DNA of 5,613 nucleotides from Candidatus Faecivivens stercorigallinarum (lineage in GTDB: Bacteria; Bacillota; Clostridia; Oscillospirales; Ruminococcaceae): the NCBI GenBank assembly GCA_018715465.1, contig DVLN01000106.1:1-5613 (forward strand), given 5' to 3'. The notes under the pieces were generated by a model, which had not been told where the DNA came from, made no database searches, and was given only the letters and a program-made list of their open reading frames with translations. Made by a program: the position numbers and the translations under genes. Positions 1-5,613 of the stretch are shown here, piece by piece (position 1 is the stretch's first letter; every line of letters begins with the position of its first letter).

Positions 1-1
1 C

Positions 2-1420
2 GCTGATCTGGTAAAAGAAGCAATCAATCTGATGGATTTTGAAGACGGTTACCACTTTTCCAAAGCCGTGTATTCCCCTGTGATGTATTATAAAGAAGAC
101 AAGTATCTGCTCTATCTTTTTCCTGTCTACGGTATCATTGATGGTTACCGTTACGACTACAATCCCATCGTAGGTGCGGTCGTATATCGAATGGACAATC
201 TGCTGGAAGATATGATCGGTATGCAGTCGACAGACAGCGCGGCTGTTCTGGTCGACCAGGACAACCTTCTGTACAGCAACCGCACATTGACCCAACAGGA
301 AACCATCGCACTGAAAAATACAGAAGCAGATGATCTCGAAATGACGACCAGCGAATGCCAGTATCTGGTTGAAACGATACAGCTATCCATTCCTGGGTGG
401 AAACTCATGATGATCACCCCGGAAGATTCCCTGTTTTCCGGCATACCGGAAGCACGCTATCTGTTGTTGTGGATCATGCTGGCAGCAATGGTCCTGGCCG
501 GGTTGGTTATCGTAGGAATACTCTGGTCGGTCAGGCGCTCGATCATGCGGATGACAGCAGAAATCCGTCTGGCTGGCAGTGACGGCGTTAAGGTCAGTCC
601 CCCGCAGCTCGCAGAACTTACCCCCATCTCTGAAGCACTCAATCTTGCAATGGATGATCTGCGTCAGGCCACCGAACGGGAACAGCGATACGCACAGGCA
701 GAATATGAGGCGCGGCTCTCCCAGATCAGGACTGAAATGCTCGCCTACCGAAGTCAGATCAATCCGCATTTTCTGTTCAATACCCTGGAAACTGTCCGTT
801 CTCTTGCCCACCGGTATGGTGCAAAACCGGTTGAACAACTGGTCGGCGGCATGTCTCAGATGTTCCGCTATTCACTGTACGCACCGATGATTGTACAGCT
901 GGAAGATGAACTCGGACACCTTGGCGCCTACTTTTCGGTCATGGACACACGTTTTCCAAACCGTTTTAGAATTCTAGAGGACATCGAACCGGAAACACTT
1001 GGCTGGCCGATCCTGTCCATGCTGCTTCAGCCGCTGGCGGAAAACGCGGTTCGTCACGCCTTTAATGGACGGAGAAGCGGAATCATGCTGGTACAGACTT
1101 TTATCCGCGAAAAAAAGCTCCATGTCCGCATTGCAGACAATGGAGTCGGAATTCGGCAGCCGGAACTGGACAAGCTGCTCAGTAAGATTTATCGTGATGA
1201 CGCAGAAGCCGAAAAGGAAATGGATGCAACCAAAAAATCTCAGCAGGCAAAGATCAGTATTGGCCTGTCTAATATCTACCACCGGCTTCGGCTGACCTTT
1301 GGTCAGGGCGCAGACTTGCAGCTGCGCTCCCGTGAAGGATACTATACCGTCGTGGAACTGATTATTCCACAGGAACACCTGTCAATGGACAATGAATTTT
1401 CTTCTTTTTTCACTCAATAA
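2..1420 (+). CDS. YesM/LytS-type sensor histidine kinase, N-terminus cut by window edge
   Basis: This is a membrane sensor kinase that would autophosphorylate on histidine and pass phosphate to a response regulator, probably the convergent AraC-type regulator next door. The frame is open to the left edge (ten codons precede the first ATG at 32), so the true start lies outside the window. Numbering from the Met at 32: residues 1-140 resemble the membrane-proximal part of an extracytoplasmic Cache-type sensor, 143-165 form one hydrophobic helix, and 166-225 form a HAMP-like and coiled linker. The His_kinase motif QINPHFLFN has the phosphoacceptor H246. The ATPase domain shows the N box LLQPLAENAVRHAF (331-344), IADNGVGI (367-374) and IGLSNIYHRLRLTFG (410-424). 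All key catalytic residues are present. YesM-type kinases usually have about 570-600 residues, so roughly 100-130 are missing here. The ligand is unknown; a sugar is inferred only from the neighbouring genes. The stop codon lies inside the 3' end of the opposing regulator gene. Confidence 0.93.
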   Translation, partial: ADLVKEAINLMDFEDGYHFSKAVYSPVMYYKEDKYLLYLFPVYGIIDGYRYDYNPIVGAVVYRMDNLLEDMIGMQSTDSAAVLVDQDNLLYSNRTLTQQETIALKNTEADDLEMTTSECQYLVETIQLSIPGWKLMMITPEDSLFSGIPEARYLLLWIMLAAMVLAGLVIVGILWSVRRSIMRMTAEIRLAGSDGVKVSPPQLAELTPISEALNLAMDDLRQATEREQRYAQAEYEARLSQIRTEMLAYRSQINPHFLFNTLETVRSLAHRYGAKPVEQLVGGMSQMFRYSLYAPMIVQLEDELGHLGAYFSVMDTRFPNRFRILEDIEPETLGWPILSMLLQPLAENAVRHAFNGRRSGIMLVQTFIREKKLHVRIADNGVGIRQPELDKLLSKIYRDDAEAEKEMDATKKSQQAKISIGLSNIYHRLRLTFGQGADLQLRSREGYYTVVELIIPQEHLSMDNEFSSFFTQ

Positions 1421-2454
1421 GCGGTATATCGTTTTTCCTTGCGGAACAAATCGGGGGTAATTCCAACCTCAGCTTTGAACTGTCGGCCAAAATAGGAATA
1501 ATCACTGTATCCGCATGCAAAAGCTACCTCCCGCAGTGAAAGACGTGACGATGTCAGCAGCGTCTGGGCATGGTGCATGCGGATCCGACGCAGAAAGCTC
1601 ATAATCGACTCTGATGTCTGCTTTTTAAAACGGTCACACAGGTAGGTTTCGGTGACAAAAAAGTGGGCAGCCAACTCTTTCAGCGTTATCTCATTGCGCA
1701 TATTTTCAACCAAATACAACTGAATTTCCGCAACCGACAGCTGCCCCCGTCCGTTGTCCTTTACAAACCTGAAGCCACCTGCCAGCGATGCGCGGGCAGT
1801 ACGCAGCAGCCATTCGCCCTGCCGGTCAACAGGTGCAGGAAGGCTCAGACCACATCCTTCGGGAATCGTTTCAGGTTCATAGTCCAGCAGGCAGCCAAAC
1901 TGTCCGCCAATCTGAACCGGCTGACACCATTTTCCCTCTTCGGCAGGCGGCAGGCGAAACGCGCTGTCGGACAGTACAAGATAGCTGTCCAATCCACCGG
2001 GTGCTTCGGGAAAAACAGGTTTTTCCGGGTCAACTGGGATAACCGGTGTTGTGTCCGCTGCACTGCGTTCAAACTGGCTGAGCTTCTGAGACAGCATCCT
2101 TGCCGCTTCCAAAACATCTGACGCTGTCAACGGCTTGAGCAGATAATGGACTGCCGACAGCCGGATTGCCTCCCGCGCGACCTCAAAATCCGAGTAGGCG
2201 CTGGCAACAACGCACTGTACATTCGGAAAACTCTGTCTTAAATGGTAAACCAGTTCGATACCAGTCATATCCGGCATCCGAATATCGGTGATGACCGCAT
2301 CCGGGCATACAAGGGCAGACTTTGCGATTGCTTCGCTCCCACACTCACAACGGGCGACAATCGAAAAACCTTCCTGCTCCCAGTCAATGATTTCTTCCAT
2401 TCCTGAAAGCGCCCATGGCTCGTCATCAACCAGCATTAATCTATATTTTTCCAT
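1414..2454 (-). CDS. YesN-like response regulator: receiver domain plus AraC-type DNA-binding domain
   Basis: This is a cytoplasmic transcription regulator of 346 residues, controlled by phosphorylation. The receiver domain (about 4-122) has the acidic pocket D10-D11-E12, phosphoacceptor D57 in TDIRMP, the switch-region serine S85 and the conserved lysine K107 in LLKP. A proline-rich linker (about 135-155) and an unassigned middle segment (about 156-238) follow. The AraC/HTH_18 domain spans about 243-342. Its first helix-turn-helix is around ITLKELAAHFFVTETYL, and its second is around LSLREVAFACGYSDYSYFGRQFK, with the typical GITPDLFR end. I chose the ATG at 2454 because an AAAAGGA ribosome binding site lies 9 nt upstream. 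The longer frame starting at 2517 would run through the promoter and add residues unlike a receiver start. YesN-type regulators commonly control sugar ABC transporter and glycosidase genes, so the neighbouring GH65 genes are plausible but unproven targets. It faces the kinase gene tail to tail, overlapping it by 7 bp, which is unusual for such pairs. Confidence 0.94.
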   Translation of the reverse strand: MEKYRLMLVDDEPWALSGMEEIIDWEQEGFSIVARCECGSEAIAKSALVCPDAVITDIRMPDMTGIELVYHLRQSFPNVQCVVASAYSDFEVAREAIRLSAVHYLLKPLTASDVLEAARMLSQKLSQFERSAADTTPVIPVDPEKPVFPEAPGGLDSYLVLSDSAFRLPPAEEGKWCQPVQIGGQFGCLLDYEPETIPEGCGLSLPAPVDRQGEWLLRTARASLAGGFRFVKDNGRGQLSVAEIQLYLVENMRNEITLKELAAHFFVTETYLCDRFKKQTSESIMSFLRRIRMHHAQTLLTSSRLSLREVAFACGYSDYSYFGRQFKAEVGITPDLFRKEKRYTAY

Positions 2455-2463
2455 AAAAATACA

Positions 2464-2470
2464 TCCTTTT
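2464..2470 (-). promoter_or_regulatory. Ribosome binding site of the response regulator
   Basis: On the minus strand AAAAGGA lies 9 nt before the ATG at 2454. It decides the start of the regulator: the longer open frame beginning at 2517 has no comparable site and overlaps the promoter. Confidence 0.7.
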
Positions 2471-2487
2471 CCTATCCTGTGTTTTTC

Positions 2488-2517
2488 ATTATACCACAAA
2501 AAAGTTATCTCAAACAA
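2488..2517 (-). promoter_or_regulatory. Sigma-A-type extended -10 promoter of the response regulator
   Basis: The minus strand carries a perfect TATAAT (2493-2488) preceded by TGG, which makes an extended -10 element. A weak -35 candidate TTGTTT (2517-2512) lies 18 bp upstream. Transcription should start near 2481, giving a leader of about 27 nt that includes the ribosome binding site. The poor -35 box with a strong extended -10 is compatible with activator help or with modest constitutive expression. This is a motif reading only. Confidence 0.7.
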
Positions 2518-2682
2518 GTATCATTTCTTATCCATTTTACTGAAGTGACGATGTGAAACAACAATATTCTCCCATACATAGAGCTTCGAAGCACGATCTT
2601 TTCAGACAAGCAATTTCAAATGGGAAACCATACTTTTTTTCATGAAAAAGCCTATTTTCAGCCATTCTTTATTCAATTACTT

Positions 2683-2717
2683 GCGCTGTCATTGTGAACA
2701 AATCACAATGATAGCGC
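2683..2717. repeat. 15-bp inverted repeat with 5-nt centre, operator-like or terminator-like
   Basis: The arms GCGCTGTCATTGTGA (2683-2697) and TCACAATGATAGCGC (2703-2717) flank ACAAA. They are complementary at 14 of 15 positions, and the exception becomes a G-U pair in a plus-strand transcript. That RNA would be a stable hairpin followed by UUUUAUAUUGUU, so it could end a plus-strand transcript. However, I see no plus-strand gene or good promoter just upstream. It lies about 190 bp upstream of the regulator promoter, so a protein-binding operator is an equal alternative. The core TTGTGA-N5-TCACAA resembles Rex or CRP-type half sites, but its spacing is one base too short for either. Confidence 0.75.
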
Positions 2718-2722
2718 TTTTA
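2709..2722 (+). promoter_or_regulatory. Possible cre (CcpA) site
   Basis: TGATAGCGCTTTTA matches the catabolite-responsive element consensus TGWNANCGNTNWCA at every defined position except the 13th (T instead of C). Catabolite repression would make sense for a sugar-utilisation locus. The site overlaps the right arm of the inverted repeat and is more than 200 bp upstream of the regulator start, so it may be a by-product of that repeat. Confidence 0.3.
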
Positions 2723-2834
2723 TATTGTTCAAAATATCAAATCACATAATAAATTTCCAGTAACACGAAAGGAAATTCTATCGCTTTTCGGACCCCAAAA
2801 ATTTATAATATAGACACAAGGAAAACACCCCAGG

Positions 2835-2893
2835 AAAAAAAGAAAACCGGAACCGCCCTGTACCGCCTTCGGTTCAGAGAGATTCCGGTTTTT
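2835..2893 (-). terminator. Rho-independent terminator of the GH65 phosphorylase gene
   Basis: Read on the minus strand, AAAACCGGAA (2892-2883) pairs with TTCCGGTTTT (2852-2843) as a 10-bp stem. The 30-nt loop can itself fold (ACCG/CGGT, or alternatively GAACCG/CGGTTC). The stem is followed directly by CTTTTTTT (2842-2835), a good U tract. It starts about 50 bp after the GH65 stop codon at 2945 and should end that transcript before the regulator promoter. On the plus strand the tail is only TTTTTA, so any termination in that direction would be weaker. Confidence 0.85.
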
Positions 2894-2944
2894 ATAACGG
2901 TTACCGGACTATTGAAAAATCAGCCCGGCTAAAATGCTGACGGA

Positions 2945-5194
2945 TTATTCGGCAACAACCGTCTTGTCCCAGATACGGACAGATTTGGGTGTGCCGCTTA
3001 CAAGTTTGATCGCTGCGCCTGTTCTGTCAACCGACAGCTCCAGCAGGCTGTCCTGATAGAGGAACCGGAACCGGTAGCTCTTCCAGCCCTGCGGCAGCTG
3101 CGGACGAAAGGTCAGCCCGTCTTCCTTGACGCGCAGGCCGGCAAACCCGTATACGACCCCCATATAGGTGCCGCCCATATTTGCGGTATGGATTCCGTCG
3201 CCGGTGTTGTGGTGGGCATTGGTGATATCCAGCATCGAAGATTCGGAGAAGTAGCGGACAGATTTGTCCATATCACCCAGACGTGCCGCCATGATGCCGA
3301 AGATGCAGGCAGACAGAGAGGAATCGTGGGTGGTGATCTTCTCGTACCAGTCATAGGAACGGCGCATCGTCTCTTCCGACTGGTAATCCTCATGTACAAA
3401 ATGCGCAAGTACCGTGTCGGCCTGTTTGCAGACCTGGAAACGGTTGAGGCAAAGCGGATGATAATGCAGCAGCAGCGGGTGGTTTTCTGCCGGAGTACCA
3501 GCAAAATCCCAGACCGGTTTTTGCAGGAATGCGTCATCCTGCGGGTTGATGCCGGTCTTCTCATCATACAGAAGGGTCATGCCCGCTTCCGCCTTCTTAA
3601 ACTCTTCGATCTCGCTTTCGGTCAGTTCCAGACGCTTTGCAACATCTTCCAGTTTGCCGGCTTCGCCCAGCAGTTCCCACATCTTGGCAGCCCAGTAAAG
3701 ATTGTACTTTGCACCGGCATTGGTGTAATAGTTGTCGTTGACACAGCAGGTATACTCATCAGGACCGGTGACGCAGTTGAGATGGAAACTGCCGTTTGCC
3801 CAGCAGCCGAGGTCAATCCAGAGTCTCGCCGTTTCAAACAGGATCTCCGCGCCCTTTTCAGCCATAAAGTCCAGATCGCCCGTCAGCAGATAATAGTTGA
3901 CTACTGCAAACGCAATATCGCCATTAAGGTGATACTGTGCCGAACCGGACGGATAATAACCCGAGCATTCCTCGCCGGTGATGGTGCGCCATGCAAACAG
4001 CGCGCCTTTTTTGTGGCCAAAAATCTTGGCGTGCGCACGAGCTTTGGGCAGAATCTGGTAACGATAGGACAGCAGGTTTTTCGCCTGCTCCCGGTTGGTC
4101 AGCGCAAAGAAGGGAAGCTCATACATCTCGGTATCCCAGAAATAGTGGCCCTCATACCCTTCGCCCGACAGACCTTTCGCGGCAATGTTCGAGCATCTGT
4201 CCCGGCCGGCCGACTGAAGCAGCTGGTACAGCGAGAACCGGACTGAAAGCTGGAGCTGGTCGTCCCCTTCGATCTCCAGCGAGGACTGTTCCCAGAATTT
4301 TTCCAGGTATGCCTGCTGCTCCTGGTACAGTTTTTCCAGCGGCTGTGCGGTCACTTTGGCCATTTCTGCGGCCGCGTCTTCTTCGGTGGAAGCATACCGG
4401 CGGGAATCACACAGGACGGTATAACGGGTCAGTGTCACCGTCTCCCCTGCCCCAACCTTCATCTGATGGCGTGCAGTCAGGCATTCCGCTTCGGTGTCAT
4501 ATGCCGTCTCACAGGTGGCCGAAAGCAGATCACGGGTCATCGAAGTGAGGGTCAGCTGGCTGCGGGAGGTATGCGCGGTCAGGACGCCGCATCCGTCTTT
4601 CCAGAAGGCGCGGTCGGTCAGCATCATTCGTTCGGTGGAATCGCCGACACGCGGGTCATCCGGGTTGGAGTAGTTGAGGACATCACCGCGATGGACTGTT
4701 TCGAGGCAGATGGGGCCGGAATAGTTTTCACTGGTCAGCGCGTATTCGATGGTAAAAAGCGCGGGATGGGTCAGAGAAGCCATACGGGTGATCCGCAAGC
4801 CGATGATATTGCCGGCGGGAGACTGCCAGCGGATCAGGCGGCGGGTGGTGCCAGCCTTCATATCCAGCTCACGGGCAAAGGACAAAACGGTTCCCTCAAA
4901 GAGAGAAAAGCGTTCGTTGCCGACCGTCAGGCGGATGGTCTGGGTATCACAGGTGTTGACCATCGTCTGCTTGCTGGTCGGGAAACCAAACAGCAGCTCT
5001 GCCTGCGGCATATCGGTGATGTCATAAAAAGCGTTGACATACTCGCCACGGATGGAAGGCTGTCCGTCATATCCTTCCTCAAAGTTGCTGCGCACACCGA
5101 GATAACCATTTGCATTGTGGAACAGCGTCTCATTCAGCAGCAGTTCTTCTCTGGAAGAAGAAAAGCCTTCTTTACGAAAAACATATTCGTTCAT
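2945..5194 (-). CDS. GH65 family glycoside phosphorylase (kojibiose/nigerose/trehalose/maltose phosphorylase group)
   Basis: This is an inverting phosphorylase of 749 residues, the normal length for GH65. Family members cleave alpha-linked glucosides with phosphate to give beta-glucose 1-phosphate and a free sugar. There is no signal peptide, so it is cytosolic. The N-terminal beta-sandwich domain (about 1-270) includes NANGYLGVRSNFEE (27-40). The (alpha/alpha)6 catalytic barrel (about 310-690) has GHYFWDTEMY (349-358) and the acid catalyst E480 in VTGPDEYTCCVNDNYYTN. Phosphate-binding candidates are KQAD (590-593) and HDSSLS (623-628). A C-terminal beta domain follows GDGIHTANMGG (665-675). 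The loop GEECSGYYPSGSAQYHLN (407-424) resembles kojibiose/nigerose-type enzymes more than maltose phosphorylase, as far as I recall, but does not fix the substrate. I chose the ATG at 5194 because AAAGGAAGGAG precedes it; the longer frame from 5284 adds residues unlike the family. It lies 135 bp downstream of a second GH65 gene and ends at a strong terminator. Confidence 0.95.
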   Translation of the reverse strand: MNEYVFRKEGFSSSREELLLNETLFHNANGYLGVRSNFEEGYDGQPSIRGEYVNAFYDITDMPQAELLFGFPTSKQTMVNTCDTQTIRLTVGNERFSLFEGTVLSFARELDMKAGTTRRLIRWQSPAGNIIGLRITRMASLTHPALFTIEYALTSENYSGPICLETVHRGDVLNYSNPDDPRVGDSTERMMLTDRAFWKDGCGVLTAHTSRSQLTLTSMTRDLLSATCETAYDTEAECLTARHQMKVGAGETVTLTRYTVLCDSRRYASTEEDAAAEMAKVTAQPLEKLYQEQQAYLEKFWEQSSLEIEGDDQLQLSVRFSLYQLLQSAGRDRCSNIAAKGLSGEGYEGHYFWDTEMYELPFFALTNREQAKNLLSYRYQILPKARAHAKIFGHKKGALFAWRTITGEECSGYYPSGSAQYHLNGDIAFAVVNYYLLTGDLDFMAEKGAEILFETARLWIDLGCWANGSFHLNCVTGPDEYTCCVNDNYYTNAGAKYNLYWAAKMWELLGEAGKLEDVAKRLELTESEIEEFKKAEAGMTLLYDEKTGINPQDDAFLQKPVWDFAGTPAENHPLLLHYHPLCLNRFQVCKQADTVLAHFVHEDYQSEETMRRSYDWYEKITTHDSSLSACIFGIMAARLGDMDKSVRYFSESSMLDITNAHHNTGDGIHTANMGGTYMGVVYGFAGLRVKEDGLTFRPQLPQGWKSYRFRFLYQDSLLELSVDRTGAAIKLVSGTPKSVRIWDKTVVAE

Positions 5195-5198
5195 CTGA

Positions 5199-5209
5199 CT
5201 CCTTCCTTT
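5199..5209 (-). promoter_or_regulatory. Ribosome binding site of the GH65 phosphorylase
   Basis: The minus strand reads AAAGGAAGGAG, ending 4 nt before the ATG at 5194. The first AAAGGA is spaced 9 nt from the start and the second GGAG 4 nt. This fixes the start at 5194 rather than the earlier in-frame ATG at 5284, which lies in the structured spacer. Confidence 0.8.
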
Positions 5210-5247
5210 CGGTTTTGATATTTTAAAAACAGTTGAGGTTCTGGATA

Positions 5248-5307
5248 AAAAACACCCCTGCCGTATGACATTGTCGATGAACATTGTCAGTTGACAAGAG
5301 TGTTTTT
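5248..5307 (-). terminator. Possible intercistronic terminator or regulatory stem-loop
   Basis: On the minus strand AAAAACACTC (5307-5298) can pair with GGGTGTTTTT (5257-5248) as a 10-bp stem with one G-U pair. The roughly 40-nt loop contains the smaller palindrome at 5284-5297. The right arm ends in a run of T, as in a weak, possibly bidirectional terminator whose A and T tracts lie inside the stem. It sits between two GH65 genes, so it could end or attenuate the upstream transcript, or stabilise or process a shared mRNA. The large loop and paired T tract make termination uncertain. Confidence 0.4.
5268..5297. repeat. 13-bp-spaced direct repeat ACATTGTC next to palindrome TTGTCA-GT-TGACAA
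   Basis: ACATTGTC occurs at 5268-5275 and again at 5281-5288, a 13-bp period. The second copy overlaps the palindrome TTGTCA-GT-TGACAA (5284-5297). Closely spaced direct half sites are the layout that AraC-type regulators often bind, so this could be a regulator site between the two GH65 genes. It also falls in the loop of the larger stem, so it may instead be RNA structure. No binding protein can be named. Confidence 0.5.
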
Positions 5308-5329
5308 AAAAATCAGTCCAGTCTTTGCA

Positions 5330-5613
5330 TCACAGATCCATTGTGCAGGTTTCACCAGCTGCAAGGCTGTGTTTTTCGCCGCCCAGCAACAGACCGTCTA
5401 CAGCGTCTCCATCGTTGTGGATGGTAACGCATCCAGGGCGGATGGTCACATTCAGACGGCTTCCCTGCCAGTGGATGGCGTAACGCAGTTCCTTCCAGTT
5501 ATCCGGCAGATGGGGGGCAATCCGCAGGCAGCCGCGGTACAGACGCACGCCGCCAAAGCCCATGACAACGTCCTGCCAGATACCTCCCATGTTGGCAGCA
5601 TGGATACCGGCGT
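5330..5613 (-). CDS. Second GH65 family protein, C-terminal fragment, cut by window edge
   Basis: Only the last 93 residues are visible; the gene continues past the right edge. The fragment opens with AGIHAANMGGIWQDVVMGFGGVRL, the same GH65 signature as GDGIHTANMGGTYMGVVYGFAGLRV in the neighbour. It marks the end of the catalytic barrel and the passage into the C-terminal beta domain. The rest (L-x-I-A-P-HLPDNWKELRYAIHWQGSRLNVTI) is a standard GH65 C-terminal beta domain, ending MDL at the stop codon at 5332-5330. The conserved signature runs to the very edge, so this is the end of a longer gene rather than a small one starting at the Met at 5590. Similarity to the downstream GH65 enzyme is limited to family motifs, so the two are divergent paralogs, probably with different substrates. 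Phosphorylase or hydrolase activity cannot be decided without the missing catalytic part. Confidence 0.88.
   Translation of the reverse strand, partial: AGIHAANMGGIWQDVVMGFGGVRLYRGCLRIAPHLPDNWKELRYAIHWQGSRLNVTIRPGCVTIHNDGDAVDGLLLGGEKHSLAAGETCTMDL

Larger units (their letters stand above)
2455..2944. other. AT-rich intergenic region between the regulator and GH65 genes
   Basis: This 490-bp spacer is visibly richer in A and T than the flanking genes. From left to right it holds the regulator promoter and ribosome binding site, a 10-bp palindrome GCTTCGAAGC (2583-2592), the large inverted repeat at 2683-2717, a small inverted repeat AATTTCC/GGAAATT (2752-2758 and 2771-2777), and the GH65 terminator (2835-2893). 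I found no open frame with a convincing start and ribosome binding site on either strand, and no tRNA or riboswitch that I recognise. The section from about 2518 to 2830, upstream of the regulator promoter, is much longer than a basic promoter needs, so it may carry regulatory sites or a small RNA. Confidence 0.6.

Noticed and set aside
2454..2517. Longer N-terminus for the response regulator starting at 2517
   Set aside because: The added 21 residues are unlike any receiver start, and the region contains the extended -10 promoter and the ribosome binding site for the ATG at 2454.
2557..2699. Small open frame on the plus strand in the spacer, with an ATG at 2620 giving about 25 residues and ending in the inverted repeat
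   Set aside because: There is no ribosome binding site or promoter, and no membrane-helix or toxin-like pattern strong enough to support it. The stop lying in the left arm of the repeat is probably coincidence.
2692..2708. Rex, FNR or CRP operator at the centre of the inverted repeat
   Set aside because: TTGTGA-N5-TCACAA is one base shorter than the Rex (TTGTGA-N6-TCACAA) and CRP (TGTGA-N6-TCACA) spacing, so the match is inexact.
2804..2809. TATAAT on the plus strand in the spacer
   Set aside because: No acceptable -35 box at 16-18 bp, and the only thing downstream is the GH65 terminator and antisense to the GH65 end.
3188..4246. Long open frame (352 codons) on the plus strand inside the GH65 gene
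   Set aside because: It is antisense to a gene with complete GH65 motifs, its product resembles no family I know, and it has no evident ribosome binding site. It follows from the GC-rich third positions of the real gene.
4466..5218. Open frame of 250 codons on the plus strand, antisense to the GH65 N-terminal half
   Set aside because: The same coding shadow: it overlaps the real gene and its start region, with no recognisable domains.
5220..5248. Promoter for the GH65 gene on the minus strand (TAAAAT with TTATCC 17 bp upstream)
   Set aside because: The -35 box matches only three of six positions, and the -10 lies in a run of A and T where such matches are common. Co-transcription from the upstream gene is equally likely.
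1..5613. CRISPR array, insertion sequence, phage or tRNA genes
   Set aside because: No regularly spaced repeats, transposase, terminal inverted repeats flanking a gene, or cloverleaf sequence is visible in the window.

Overview
The window looks like part of a carbohydrate-utilisation locus from a Gram-positive anaerobe of the Clostridia. A gut-type Oscillospiraceae/Ruminococcaceae or Lachnospiraceae member is the best guess. The basis is a YesM/YesN-type two-component pair, tandem GH65 genes, strong AGGAG-type ribosome binding sites, and fairly GC-balanced genes set against AT-rich spacers. The genus cannot be read from this sequence.

Layout, left to right. (1) 2-1420, plus strand: the 3' part of a membrane sensor histidine kinase (end of an extracytoplasmic sensing region, one membrane helix, LytS/YesM-type kinase core), cut by the left edge. 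(2) 1414-2454, minus strand: a complete response regulator with a receiver domain and an AraC-type DNA-binding domain (YesN-like). It converges on the kinase, and the two genes overlap by 7 bp at their 3' ends. (3) 2455-2944: an AT-rich spacer of 490 bp with a strong extended -10 promoter for the regulator, a near-perfect 15-bp inverted repeat with an overlapping cre-like sequence, and a rho-independent terminator for the gene to the right. I find no convincing gene there. (4) 2945-5194, minus strand: a complete GH65 glycoside phosphorylase. (5) 5195-5329: a 135-bp spacer with a terminator-like stem, a 13-bp direct repeat and a small palindrome. (6) 5330-5613, minus strand: the last 93 residues of a second, divergent GH65 protein, cut by the right edge.

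How it may work together (inference). The kinase senses an extracellular ligand, probably a sugar or sugar-loaded binding protein, and phosphorylates the AraC-type regulator. The regulator then activates nearby sugar uptake and degradation genes. The GH65 enzymes would split imported alpha-linked glucosides with phosphate, giving beta-glucose 1-phosphate plus a sugar. No transporter or beta-phosphoglucomutase lies inside the window, so the substrate and the regulator's targets are unproven.

All protein-coding genes belong to known families, and I see no evidence of an undescribed system. The points that stand out are the tail-to-tail overlapping two-component pair, the large inverted repeat upstream of the regulator, and the paired GH65 genes with a structured spacer.
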